DNA of 64,000 nucleotides from Hydra vulgaris (taxonomy: Eukaryota; Cnidaria; Hydrozoa; Anthoathecata; Hydridae): the NCBI RefSeq assembly GCF_038396675.1, contig NC_088934.1, positions 7,033,501 through 7,097,500 on the forward strand, given 5' to 3'. The notes beneath the pieces were generated by a model that worked only from the letters and a program-made list of their open reading frames with translations, was not told where the DNA came from and did not search any database. A program made the position numbers and the translations under genes. Below are positions 10,138 to 20,660 of the stretch, piece after piece; position 1 is the stretch's first letter; the number at the start of each line of letters is the position of its first letter.

Positions 10138-12107
10138 ACTAATTATTATATAATTGTATAAAAGACATTTGACCCCGGGCTCCAAGATAAACAATTAGGG
10201 GTGCCAGAAGACAAAATATAAAAAAAATCATAATGAGATTTTAATCACAAAAAAATAAAAACTGTTTTTATTGATGAAATATAAAATAAATTTACTTGGC
10301 AATGTGCATAGCAATTAACTTGCTTTGTTTATATTACAAACAAACCCTGTTGAAGAAATTTAAAGGTTGTTTCAAACCAAGTTTAAAAACTTTGATGCGT
10401 TTACGATTTCTTCATACTCAGCATATTATTAAAAAAAATGACACGCTGACGTTCTCGGTACCCAGAATGTAAGCACTTTTTAAAAGCCGTGTTGTAAACC
10501 GTTGGATTAAGTTGGCGCAGGGTGTAATTGTTGTACGTACAGTAAACTCTTTTAAAAGTATTTTTATAATACTATTTCGGCTGCAGCAATGACAATCATC
10601 AGCATATGAAAGCCTGATGTTGCTTTCATTCATCAACATTAAACTTTTTATGTATACGTTTGATTAATTATTGTGATAAATGAATAAAGGTTCAAGACTG
10701 TTTCGTTTTCAGCTGCAGTCTCACTAGATAGAAGATCTTGCTTTACAAGCATTTGAACGCCAGACGTTCAGCTCAGATTGCCGGAATAAAACTAATTGGA
10801 AAACAATAACGGAGAACTACTGCTGCCATAAAGCCGTTGCTTTAGCTTCAATCAAAATATCGACCCATGATGAGCATATTACTCGTCTTGGCGATGAAAT
10901 AGAGTTTTTTGAAAAGCAAATAATGAAAGCAAATTCGCAATAAACCTGGGTATGCAGTTTTTTCCATGAGTTCCCCGAACATAAGCTTAAAGTGAATATC
11001 TTTAACGTTGTGTTTTGTCATTTCATTGAACAAATTCAATTTACAACTGGGATCGTAAAAACCGTTTTGTTAAGATTTTCATTCATCTTTATAAAATATT
11101 AAGAACCGGTAAAAATTAAAGCTTGAAATAGAAGATATTTCGCAATTTAATAGTTTGAAGTATTCTTTTGGAAATACTTTAGGCTTTCTCAACACACGAA
11201 GGTTCTATAGCCTATTTTCCAATGTATATGCATTTTAGTTTTAATTTTTTAACGCAATGCTAGAATCTGATGGTGAACGACCATCTAAGTAAACTAAAAT
11301 GGATTTAAAAAATGATTGTATGAGACCACTCAAAAAATAATAAAGAATGTCTATCGGACATACATATTGAAAATGAATTGGATACAGCTCTGTCATAAAA
11401 TAAAAATAATAACAATTTTTACTAAAAATTGTTATTATTTTTATAGTATACAAATACTTTTATAGTATATATAAGCAAAAAATTTCGCTTTCGTTTTTAA
11501 AGTAATTTTAATTAGTTTAATTTTAATTAGGCTTTTATGGATTTGAGATTCTCAAAATACACGTTATCTACCAAGCGAGTTAAAACTTTCTAAATGCACA
11601 GATCTATCAAGCGAGTTAAAACTTTTTACCATTTTTATTTATTATTTTAGAAATTAGTTATTATTTATTAGTTTAGGAATATTGCATAAAGAATCATATC
11701 AAAATAAACAATTATCGTTAAAATCATATTATAATTGAAGTAAGTATAGAAAATAGTTAAGCAATTTAAATATAACATTTTTATTAGATATAAAGTAGAA
11801 AGGTTCACTCCCTTTAATTTTTAAATCCTTTACATTTTGTTTGTCTTAGCTTTTCTTTTAGCTTTTAGCTTCTTTTTTAGCAGTTTTGTTTTTATTGCGC
11901 TTATATTTTATTTTTTCGAAGGAAAATATGGTATGGATGAGGCCTAATTACTTTTTATGCATTTTTTATGCAACAAAAAAGTTATACTAATGTCATTTCC
12001 ATAAAATTGGTTATTACTACTTTGAAATTTCTGTAATGCTATTAACTATTTTTGTTCATTTTTAGAAAATATAGAAAAATAAATTAAAATTTTGTGCTAA
12101 TGCTGAC
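10137..12107. other. no recognised gene; contains a perfect hairpin at 11400-11444
   Basis: Short frames here look like chance and I recognise none. At 11400-11421 and 11423-11444 two 22-base arms are exact reverse complements with a 1-base spacer (arm starts ATAAAAATAATAACAA). Confidence 0.5.
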
Positions 12108-12142
12108 ATGTTATTGTATGTAAAGGTTACCTTTTCTTATGT

Positions 12143-12700
12143 GGATTACAGTTCTTATGAGGATTACAGTTCTTATGAGGATTACAGTTCTTATGAGGAT
12201 TACAGTTCTTATGAGGATTACAGTTCTTATGAGGATTACAGTTCTTATGAGGATTACAGTTCTTATGAGGATTACAGTTCTTATGAGGATTACAGTTCTT
12301 ACGAGGATTACAGTTCTTATGAGGATTACAGTTCTTATGAGGATTACAGTTCTTATGAGGATTACAGTTCTTACGAGGATTACATTTCTTATGAGGATTA
12401 CAGTTCTTATGAGGATTACAGTTCTTATGAGGATTACAGTTCTTATGAGGATTACAGTTCTTACGAGGATTACAGTTCTTATGAGGATTACAGTTCTTAC
12501 GAGGATTACAGTTCTTATGAGGATTACAGTTCTTACGAGGATTACAGTTCTTACGAGGATTACAGTTCTTACGAGGATTACAGTTCTTACGAGGATTACA
12601 GTTCTTACGAGGATTACAGTTCTTATGAGGATTACAGTTCTTATGAGGATTACAGTTCTTACGAGGATTACAGTTCTTATGAGGATTACAGTTCTTATGA
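12143..12700 (+). repeat. 18-bp minisatellite, about 31 units
   Basis: About 31 near-perfect units of an 18-base repeat (GATTACAGTTCTTATGAG). The only common variant is T or C at one site, TATGAG (21 units) or TACGAG (10 units); one unit has ATT for AGT. In the frame starting at ATG 12108 it would encode a 205-residue protein of (YSSYED)n, with no convincing signal peptide and ending KTNKRVE. In that frame the T/C change is silent (Tyr). Because 18 is a multiple of 3, other frames on both strands are also open, so openness is not evidence of coding. I treat it as a minisatellite; a tyrosine/acid-rich repeat protein cannot be excluded. Confidence 0.9.
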
Positions 12701-12725
12701 AAAAACAAATAAAAGAGTAGAGTAA

Positions 12726-13058
12726 AAGCGGGTCAAACCGATCACCGAACAATAAAAATCAAATAACTTTATTATTTTTAAAAATTTTTAAACTATTTTT
12801 TTTAAATAAGATAAATAATGCCAACAAGCATATTATTTATAATTTTTTTTTTTTTTTTAATTGTATTTTAAAATATGAAAACTAGAAGAAAAAAATTATC
12901 GCTTTTGGCAGAAAGTCTGTTAAAACCAATCAATATAAATACATTTAATAAACTTAACATTTTATATATGTAAATGTATATATTTTTACATATTTTTTAT
13001 ATAGCATACAGAAATATGCTATATATTTTTTATATAGCATACAAAAATAATAAAAGAA
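12726..13058. other. AT-rich spacer
   Basis: Contains a direct repeat of TTTTATATAGCATACA with an inverted TATGCTATATA between copies. Nothing else was recognised. Confidence 0.4.
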
Positions 13059-13940
13059 TTAAGGTTTACATTTTTTACAACAAAAAAAATCTGAACCTAT
13101 TACAAAATTTTTTGGCAAACATGTTTTGTTGCAGAGCCAAGTATTGCAATTTGGATTCTCGCATGACATCATGTCCAAATGTAATTCTTTTTTACACTTT
13201 CTGCATTTAATAACTTTTCTTCTTTTCGCTGAAGGTGTTCCCAGTGGGCACAAGATGTAAAAAAGACGTCTTTTGAACGTCTTTTGAACGTTTTGGACGT
13301 CTTTTGAACGTTCAAAAGACGTCTTATTTAGGTCCTGTGCCCACTGGGTTGTATTCGGTTCTATATTTTGAGTTACTTCTTTTTCTGCAGGGTTTGGCAA
13401 TGACATTATGAGTTAGCAGATGGTTTTACGCTTTTTAGCTTGTTTTTCAGCTAATTTGAGTTGCTTAACTTCTTCTCTTTGATGATCTGCAACACCGTGT
13501 TCAATTTTTGGAATATTAGGTTGCCTCGATTTTTTTACATGAGGCTGATTTTTTTCTTGAAAAAAACTCTTTAGCTCATTTTCTATTTCGATTTTCATTC
13601 TACCATATAGTGCTTTATACTTGTCGAACCTCGAAGCTGCTGTTGCTGGTTCAGAAGATAATGCTAAAGACTTTATTGTTCGCAATAGTGTTGAAGACAT
13701 CGGTTGATTAAACGTTTCGGAGATAGCTAATGCCTGTTGATTGATTTTATTTTTGTTAAGTGGAAATAACCCAGTATATTCAAAACCAGCAATAGCGTGC
13801 AAACGTGCAAAACACTTACCGCTCTTATACACCTGTTTGAGCCACGTAGAAAAATTTTCTTTATCTAAGTTTTTGCATTTTGTGTCTTTGTAATATTTGG
13901 TAAGAACTGCCTTTACACACTTGCTTAACATGGCCTTCAT
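13059..13940 (-). pseudogene. C-terminal part of a pogo/Tigger-type transposase
   Basis: The 13940-13413 segment resembles the region after the DDE catalytic core in pogo-like transposases: a long helix, then FSTWLKQVYKSGKCFARL and AGFEYTGLFPLNKNKI, then a lysine-rich tail. A TAA at 13413-13415 ends it, but the same frame continues into MSLPNPAEKEV and, after a small inserted element (13240-13348), into a Cys-rich end with KCRKCKKELH, CENPNC, WLC and FFCCKKC, a PHD/RING-like zinc module known at the end of such proteins. The HTH and DDE parts are absent upstream. It is a relic. Confidence 0.65.
13240..13348. mobile_element. 109-bp MITE nested in the transposase relic
   Basis: Inverted ends CCCAGTGGGCACA / TGTGCCCACTGGG flank an interior rich in GACGTC and AACGT repeats (GACGTCTTTTGAACGTC). 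No convincing target duplication is visible. Its length keeps the surrounding frame open, so the host frame reads through it. Confidence 0.8.
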
Positions 13941-14416
13941 AAAAAAAAACTTTAAATTTAGTTATAAAATAGCGTTAACACTGTAAAACTTAACTTAAAA
14001 AGTGTTAAGTATTTAGTTAAGTAATTACCAAAGCGTTTTGAAGAAAAAATATTCTTTTTATTCAATAAATGAGTTTTGTTTCGGACTTAATGTTTTAGCT
14101 ACTATTCATAAAAACGATAGTTTTATTCACTTTGCATTTCTTATTGTTAAAAACTTTATTTTATTATTATCGAATTTTAATTAATTGTCAATTTCAATTG
14201 CCTTTCAAGTTTTTTTTCAAAAAAATGTGTTGTCGCAACTGAAACTTTTAGTAACGACAGCACATTTGAGACGGCAAGGTTCGACTAAAACGTGAATTTT
14301 AAAATTAATGGTGTGCATTCATTATTTAGTTTTAATCAAAAAAAATAAGATCAAACTTTTTTAAAAAAAATTTTTTTAGTACAAAAACAACTTGTCTCGG
14401 CACTTTAGGGATCTCT

Positions 14417-14886
14417 TTAATAAATTTTAGAACCTTTAACAGCATACTGAAACAAATCGTCAAATTCTGGTGCTAATTTTTCTGCTGCAAGAGCTTCTCG
14501 GTGAATAAGACAGTGACTAAAAGTTATATGATCATAATGAGCAGCTTGAAAATATGATTTAAAACCAATATTTTTGCCCGTCATCGCTCTTGCACCATCT
14601 GTGCATATTCCACACCATTTTTTCCATTCTAAACCTTCAGTTTTAAAAAATTCGTCGACTTTACAATATATGTCTTTCCCTGTAGTATGGTCTTTCATAG
14701 GACGACAAAATAACAATTCTTCCGCCACATTTTCTTTATAAACGTACCTGACATATGCTAACAACTGATATCCGATTAACAAGTAATATCCGTTGTTTCG
14801 TCCATCTGAATTGAAAGTTTTGGGCTTTTTTAATTCTTGTAATAAGTTGCACTAATTGGTCCTTGTTAATATTAGAGGTTCTATTC
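14417..14886 (-). pseudogene. ZBED5/SCAND3-like hAT transposase, second segment
   Basis: Minus-strand continuation of the segment at 17964-18203, interrupted by the hAT insertion at 14895-17955. It carries the catalytic-domain pattern of this hAT group: an MDETTDI motif near 14805-14790 (first Asp), YVRYVYKENVAEELLFCRP, GICTDGARAMTG (second Asp), and SHCLIHREALAAEKL. There is a frameshift after MDETTDITC and the protein is cut off after YAVKG at about 14420, so the last catalytic residue and dimerisation domain are missing. Confidence 0.8.
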
Positions 14887-14894
14887 GCTACAGT

Positions 14895-17800
14895 CAGAAC
14901 CGTACCAAGGGCGGGGCCGGCCGGGCCGCGGCCTGAGGCGCCAAAATTGGGAGGGCGCAAACTTTAATAAATTAAAAAAACAATAATCAGTTTATGAAAC
15001 TAATTTTTACGGCGTCGCTGCTGTTGATAAGAAAATTAATTAAAATTCCGCCTCTTGACACATACTCTTAAATATTAAAGCTCATATACTGAATAAAAAA
15101 GCGCCCTATAACACTAATATACCTTTGATAACTTTTGAGCATTATAATTCTATTATGAGTCGAACCCAAAAGTTATCTGGTGCTGAATTTAAGAAGAAAA
15201 GAAAACAGCGCCAAGAAAGTGACGAGAAACTACAAAACTGTTTCAAAAAGTGGTTGGTAACAAACTCAGTGGAGAAACAAATTATTTCAGAGGATATTTG
15301 TATTGAAATTAATGACAATTCAACAGATCCTATAATTGACTTTAATTGAGTTCAGATCATCATTTGGAATTAATTGAAGAGGAGATTTTCATCAGCCGAA
15401 GTCAAGAAGAATTTTGCACAACTGATTCAGAACCAACCAGGGAAGATGAAAATGCCTAGCTTTCAGGCCCAGCTAAAATGAACGAGGATGAACTTCATTC
15501 AGAAATCTCAGAAATTCCAGTGGCCTCGGAAGAAAATTTTCAACATAGGGATCCAGCAACATGGCCTAAAATAACGGACAAAACAAGATGCTTTTTGATT
15601 GAACATAGGCCAGAGCAAGACAGAAGAGAATTTTTCCCAAACACGCTGTGTGATTTTGACAATAGAATGCGACACTTCAGCTCAAAATGGTATGAAAAAA
15701 TTCATCCCAATGATAAAAAATTTGTTCGCACTTGGCTGCAGTACAACAATAAAAAATATTCTTTATTTTGTTTTTGCTGTTTGTTATTTTTAATAACAAA
15801 AACCAACAATTTCTCAGAAATTTCTAAAGGGGTTTGTGACTGGAAAAAACTAAACCCAAGAATGCCTGAGCATGAAAACAACAATGAACACCAAAGATGC
15901 TATTCTGATCGGAAAACTCTTGAAAAAAACCTCAAGGAAGGAAAGACCCTGAATTCTGATCTGTAGAGAGTTATTAGTGGAGAGATGAAAAAGCGGAGAG
16001 ATATCTTAAAAGTGATTGTTGATGCAATTTTGTTCTGTGCCAAGAACAATCTTGCCCTTTGGGGAACAACAGAACACATCGGTCAACAAAACAGTGGCAT
16101 TTTTCTGAGCTTAATTGAGTTGTCTAGCCATTATTATCCTTTAGTGGCTGAACACATTGCGTCCGTTAAAGCAAAAAAAACCACAACATCCTACTTTTCT
16201 CCTTGAATTCAAAATGAGCTGATTGAGTTACTTGGGCAGAAAGTCAGGAAAGAAATTTTGTCAAACATCAAAGAAGCTAAATACTACTCTGTTCTGTTTG
16301 ACTGCACTCCAGATACCTCCCACAAAGAGCAGATGACTCAGATCATCAGGTATGTTCGCATCAGTGATGAAACCTGCACAATTAAGGAAAGCTTTGTGGA
16401 CTTCATTGAATCTCACCAAAAAACCGGAAAAGGTCTTGCAACAGAGATAAGTGAAAAATTGGAGAAGGATGGCCTAAGCATTTTTGATTGCCGGGGCCAA
16501 GGCTATGACAATGGAGCCAATATGTCTGGAAAATACAATGGCGTCAAAGCTCACATCCATTCTCTTAATGAGTCAGCAAGATTTGTTCCATGCGCAGCTC
16601 ACACTTTAAATCTTGTTGGTGTTCATGCTGCTGTGGTTTCCCCACTCATGATTACGTTTTTTGGAAAGGTTCAAGCCATCTTTAACTTTTTTTCAAGCTT
16701 CACGTCAAGATGGGAAAAACTGATGAAAACGTTGACCATCTCATTAAAGGGAAATAGTGACACAAGATGGTCTACCAAAAAAGAAGCAACTACACCATTG
16801 CACAGACAAATCAAAGATGTTCTTCAAGTTTTAGAATCCATTATCCACAATCCCATGACAAATGCTGTCACAGTTAGCAGTGCAAAAGAACTTCTCATTC
16901 ATATTGATTTCAGTTTTTTGTGTTTGTTGGATTTCTGGTGTCAAATTCTTTCTCTAATTGACCGGGAAAACAAACTGCTTCAGTCAAAAACCATTTCAAT
17001 TGACATTGCCGTAAAAAAAATGAAATGGTTGAAGGCTTTCATTCAGAACTTTTGAGATGTTGGGGTGGACAATATTATCAAAGATGCCACAGAAAAAGCT
17101 AACCAGAGCGGAATTGATGGTGGCTTTCCCATTAAAAGGAAGCGCAAAGTGAAGCGAATAGCACTTTATGAAGCTGAAGATGACTCTCACCTTCTCACAG
17201 CAGAAACAGAATTCGGATCTCAGTGCAACCTTGTGTTTGACAGCATTATTACACAAATAGAGTGGCGGTTTGAGGCTGATGTCTGCTGTATCCTCTGATT
17301 TTGGCTACCTCAGTGGGCATTCACTCTCTAAAAGTTCAGTGGATGAACTCAAGAAAAAAGCTGCAAATTTATCTCAAATTGACAAGGCAGATTTAGATTC
17401 TTCCGATTTCCAGTCAGAAATGGCAAGCTTTAAATATCAAGCTGCCGCAATGATGGACAATTTTGAAAAATCTAGCCCGATCGACATTTTGCAGCTCATT
17501 CATAAATATTCTTTGACCGATGCTTATCCCAACACAACAATTGCTATTCGCATCTTCCTCACCATACCAGTCACAGTTGCTACGTGTGAGAGAAGTTTCA
17601 GTAAACTTAAGCTCATAAAACACTATATGAGGTCAACAATTGGCCAAGAACGTTTGTCTAGTTGGGCTATAATTTCAATTGAAAATGAAGTGGCAAACAA
17701 CATTGATTTTGATGATGTCATTAGTGAATTTGCCTCAAGAAAAGCCAGAAAAGTGGCATTGAACTAAAGTTTGTGCAACCTTAATGACAAATTTTACTTA

Positions 17801-17955
17801 TAACTTGATGTGATAAATTTTGTGATCAATAAATCATTTTTTTCGTTTAATTTTCTTCTTTTTTTTTTTAAGGAGGGGAAGGGGGAAGGGAGGGGGAGAG
17901 GGGGCGCAATTTTCTTTTCTTGCCCGAAGCGCAAAATTGGCTCGGTACGGCCCTG
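14895..17955 (+). mobile_element. hAT transposon inserted in an older hAT, 8-bp TSD
   Basis: The element is bounded by a direct 8-base duplication GCTACAGT (14887-14894 and 17956-17963). The ends are CAGAACCGTACCAAG and, from the right, CAGGGCCGTACCGAG: 15-base inverted repeats with three differences. CAG ends and an 8-bp TSD are diagnostic of hAT. GC-rich and purine-rich subterminal blocks (14905-14960, 17872-17935) contrast sharply with the surroundings. It disrupts the minus-strand transposase of an older hAT copy, so order of insertion is clear. Confidence 0.92.
15155..17767 (+). pseudogene. hAT transposase, ZMYM1/TTF-type domain family, multiple stops
   Basis: The frame starts at ATG 15155. 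A TTF-type zinc-finger-like N-terminal region (HRDPATWPKITD, FDNRMRHFSSKWYEKI, CFCC) is followed by the DUF4371-like and RNase H-type region with VLFDCTPDTSHKEQM (first Asp), GQGYDNGANMSG (second Asp) and CAAHTLNL. The C-terminal hAT dimerisation motif is FLTIPVTVATCERSFSKLKL...YMRSTIGQERLSSWAI. Lesions: frameshift near 15347, TAG near 15459, and in-frame stops at about 15964, 16204 and 17053, plus a frameshift near 17270-17280. It cannot make a full transposase. Family is clear from motif order. Confidence 0.88.
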
Positions 17956-17963
17956 GCTACAGT

Positions 17964-18203
17964 GCCGTTTGATAAAGGAATTTTTCGAATATCATCGCCA
18001 TATTTACTTTCATGCAGTATTCCTACCATTATAATAGCAGCAGGTAATACAAGATTTTCTCCGATGATGAACGGCTTTTGATTTTTAGCAATACTGTACG
18101 AAACTTCATATAACGTTTTCATATGAAAACCATATCTCTTGCGACCCAGAATTTCGCTTCGCGACCCCATTTAGGGTTGCGACCCATAGTTTAACAATGC
18201 CTG
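17964..18203 (-). pseudogene. ZBED5/SCAND3-like hAT, first segment with terminal sequence
   Basis: On the minus strand the segment begins at 18203 with CAGGCATTGTTAAACTATGG and GGGTCGC-rich sequence typical of one class of hAT ends, then encodes YEVSYSIAKNQKPFIIGEN and DIRKIPLSNGTVA up to the insertion point at 17963. The reading continues into 14886 after removal of the inserted hAT. The N-terminal BED finger is absent, so coding starts abruptly. A related terminal sequence lies at 30473-30526. Confidence 0.72.
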
Positions 18204-18429
18204 AGTTAAAAAAATTTTCACAATATTTTTACTTTGACTGTCTTGAAACAGTTTTGAACCCCTGAACATTTTTTTTTCACCGTAACAGTACTGACATATT
18301 TCGATTTTTTTTTGAATAGTTTTTCTGAGACCGTGACGAAACATCACCAAAAAATAAATTTCTATTGAAACGTACCACTTAAAAATCAAAAAAAAATTTG
18401 GGTGAATTAAAATTTTTTAAAATTTAATT

Positions 18430-18497
18430 CACCCAAGGCCGAGAAGGCCACTACAGACAAGGAGGCTACTTTTTTTTTTTTTTTTTTTTTTTTTTTA
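18430..18497 (-). repeat. SINE 3' fragment plus A-run
   Basis: AAGGCCGAGAAGGCCACTAC and GAGGCTACT match the 3' portion of the SINE at 26929-27256. It directly abuts a 27-base T run (A run on the minus strand) that borders the Penelope-like fragment. Confidence 0.75.
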
Positions 18498-19519
18498 TAT
18501 CTTTAGTCCAGTTTCACCTACATAACATTTGCCACAAGAGCGCTCTAATTTGTAAACACCGGGATAGGAATTAACTGGTAGAGTAGGTTTATTTTAAAAC
18601 TAAGTAGACTTTGGAGATTTTTTGGAGACTTAAACACTGGTACCTATTCTCCTTTTTTAAAAACTCTTCGTTACTTAGGACTGATTCCAGGGATCCAAGG
18701 TAAAGACACAAATCTTTTTGGAGACAATAGGAAATGCTGATTTTTTGTGAGATCTTTTTTGTTGCTAGCACTTTCTTTCGTAGACTTAACTAGTTTTTCC
18801 AGACTTTTCCTCGCGTAGCCGTTTTCTACAAATACATCAATAAGAAACGACAACTCATCATCAATGTTATTTATTGTGCATAAACGTAGTGCTCTACGGA
18901 CGAAACCAATAAAGACAAGATTGATAATTTTAGGGTCATGATATGAGTTCGGTTTAATTTGAACGTTTGTGATTTGTATTTTTTCAATGTATTTTAAAAC
19001 TATATGTACCGGTTTTATTGTTGGTAACTAAAACATCAAGATAATTTAATGTTATAATAAGTTAAGTCGGTAGATTCCATTGTGTATTGAAAACTTTTGC
19101 GCATCTTCTTCTACTTGGAATCTTGAATGAATATCATCGACTTATCTTTTGAATGATTCACATGGATGTTGTTGTTAAACGCCAATGAAAGAGCATTACT
19201 TTCATGATATTGTAAAAAACACTCAGCAACTACCACCATATGAGCTAACCCAATTGGTCCGGAGTTTTCGAGCTCATGAATATCATTTTCATACAAAAAA
19301 TAGCAATGAGAAAGACAAAGTTCTAAAAGTAACCTGATCTCTTCAAAAGTTAATTTAGATATAAAGCTCTGGTTGTTTCTAAATCTTTCAACTAGTATAA
19401 TGATTGCTTCTTTATTTGGGACCGAAGGATACAAATTAACAACATCAAAGGAAACCTGAACCTCATTTTTATCAATTTACCATAATCTTGCTGTATCCAC
19501 AAATTGTTGAGAATTTAAA
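18498..19519 (-). pseudogene. Penelope-like element: RT fragment and GIY-YIG domain
   Basis: Read on the minus strand, the RT palm begins near 19460 with VQVSFDVVNLYPSVP (motif A) and continues through LLELCLSHCYFLYEN (thumb side), GPIGLAHMV (motif B region) and a degraded DDS-like motif C. A linker follows (FLIDVFVENGYARKSLEKLV, LPWIPGISPKL), then near 18560-18500 the start of a GIY-YIG endonuclease: YPGVYKLERSCGKCYVGETG. Several frame changes interrupt it, and it stops in mid GIY-YIG domain at the T run. The RT is 5'-truncated at about 19520, where a 20-base inverted copy of the neighbouring tRNA gene's 5' end begins. Confidence 0.85.
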
Positions 19520-19668
19520 AACTGAGCTATCGATGGTGTTGAAATTGAAAAAAATTTTAAGAAGTATAATATATATGTATACATATATATATGTAAACAT
19601 ATATATGTAAAGTTTAAATATATTATTTTTAAAATTTCTACCTTGTCTACACCATCGATAGCTCAGTT
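19520..19668. repeat. 20-bp inverted repeat reaching into a tRNA gene
   Basis: 19520-19539 (AACTGAGCTATCGATGGTGT) is the exact reverse complement of 19649-19668, which is the 5' end of the tRNA-Tyr gene. The intervening 109 bases are AT-rich. The left arm lies at the 5' truncation point of the Penelope-like copy. Confidence 0.9.
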
Positions 19669-19736
19669 GGCAGAGCGGGAGACTGTAGTTTCTAATCGTA
19701 ATCTCTAGGTCGCTGGTTCAAATCCGGCTCGATGGA
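19652..19736 (+). tRNA. tRNA-Tyr(GUA) with 12-nt intron
   Basis: Acceptor CCATCGA pairs with TCGATGG, discriminator A. D arm GCTCAGTTGGCAGAGC, anticodon arm GGAGACTGTAG...TCTCT with anticodon GTA, T arm CGCTGGTTCAAATCCGGC. A 12-base intron sits after position 37, the canonical site and usual for animal tRNA-Tyr. Confidence 0.95.
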
Positions 19737-20297
19737 CATTTTGAAAACCAATTTTTGCTTTGTGAAGTATGCATTATACTCTTTGTAAATAAGGACGCTT
19801 TTTACGAAAAAGGTTATTTCTTATAAATCTCTAAAATATCGCTTATTCTTACAATATTTATTGTTTTCGGTAGAATAAACAATATGAATAATATTGAATA
19901 ACACGAGGTGTCGTCCATAAATTACGTTACGCTTGTGAGAGAAGGAGGGGGGGGGGATTATATAGGTTTTGTGACGACTCACTCATACGGAACTTGTTAC
20001 TAAAGTGTTAAAAAGATGTCTTTATAATTTTGATGGTTTCGTACTCTCCGCAGCCTATAATTTATTGTAGATTATACAAAGTGGTTGTTCATTACCAATA
20101 CAATTTTGAAATGTAAAGCCAAATTAAAGAAAAGACTTATCGTCGTAAACCTTACTTTAAATAGCGGGGTAACTTTGAATACAAATCTTTTTTTTTTAAA
20201 GTTGTAACTATGTCAAGAACTTATATGAATCTGTCCAAACCTTAAACATCAAAGTTTTAAAAATAGTTTATATTTTGATTATTTAAAATTTTAATTT

Positions 20298-20517
<220 letters not shown>

Positions 20518-20527
20518 AAATTTTGTT

Positions 20528-20660
20528 AGTGTATTCTACAAATAGAGTGCTGAATGTTCTTAAAGAACAGAGCAATAATAAATTAGTAAAAACACTTAAC
20601 TAATTTTTACTTGTCTTCAACAATATGTTTCGCCATTAGTAGGCTCATCAGGAAATGTGT
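20528..20660 (-). mobile_element. Penelope-like terminal sequence
   Basis: Shares TATTCTACA, GAGTGCT, AATGTTCTTAAA-GAACAGAGCAAT and TTAGTA with the ends of the Penelope-like copies at 29672 and 45443, in the same order and orientation, and ends in a hammerhead motif on the minus strand. No coding part was found nearby, so this may be a solo terminal repeat. Confidence 0.65.
20615..20655 (-). ncRNA. hammerhead ribozyme motif
   Basis: Minus strand: stem I TTTC, core CTGATGA, stem II GCC-TACTAAT-GGC, core GAAA, a 2-bp stem III (AC/GT, loop ATATT), cleavage triplet GTT, then stem I GAAG. All conserved core positions are present. The very short stem III is like hammerheads reported in Penelope-like elements, which may act as dimers. 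Confidence 0.78.

Noticed and set aside
12111-12752. Long open frames on the minus strand and a second plus frame across the minisatellite
   Set aside because: The unit length is a multiple of 3 and has no stop in several frames, so openness is automatic.
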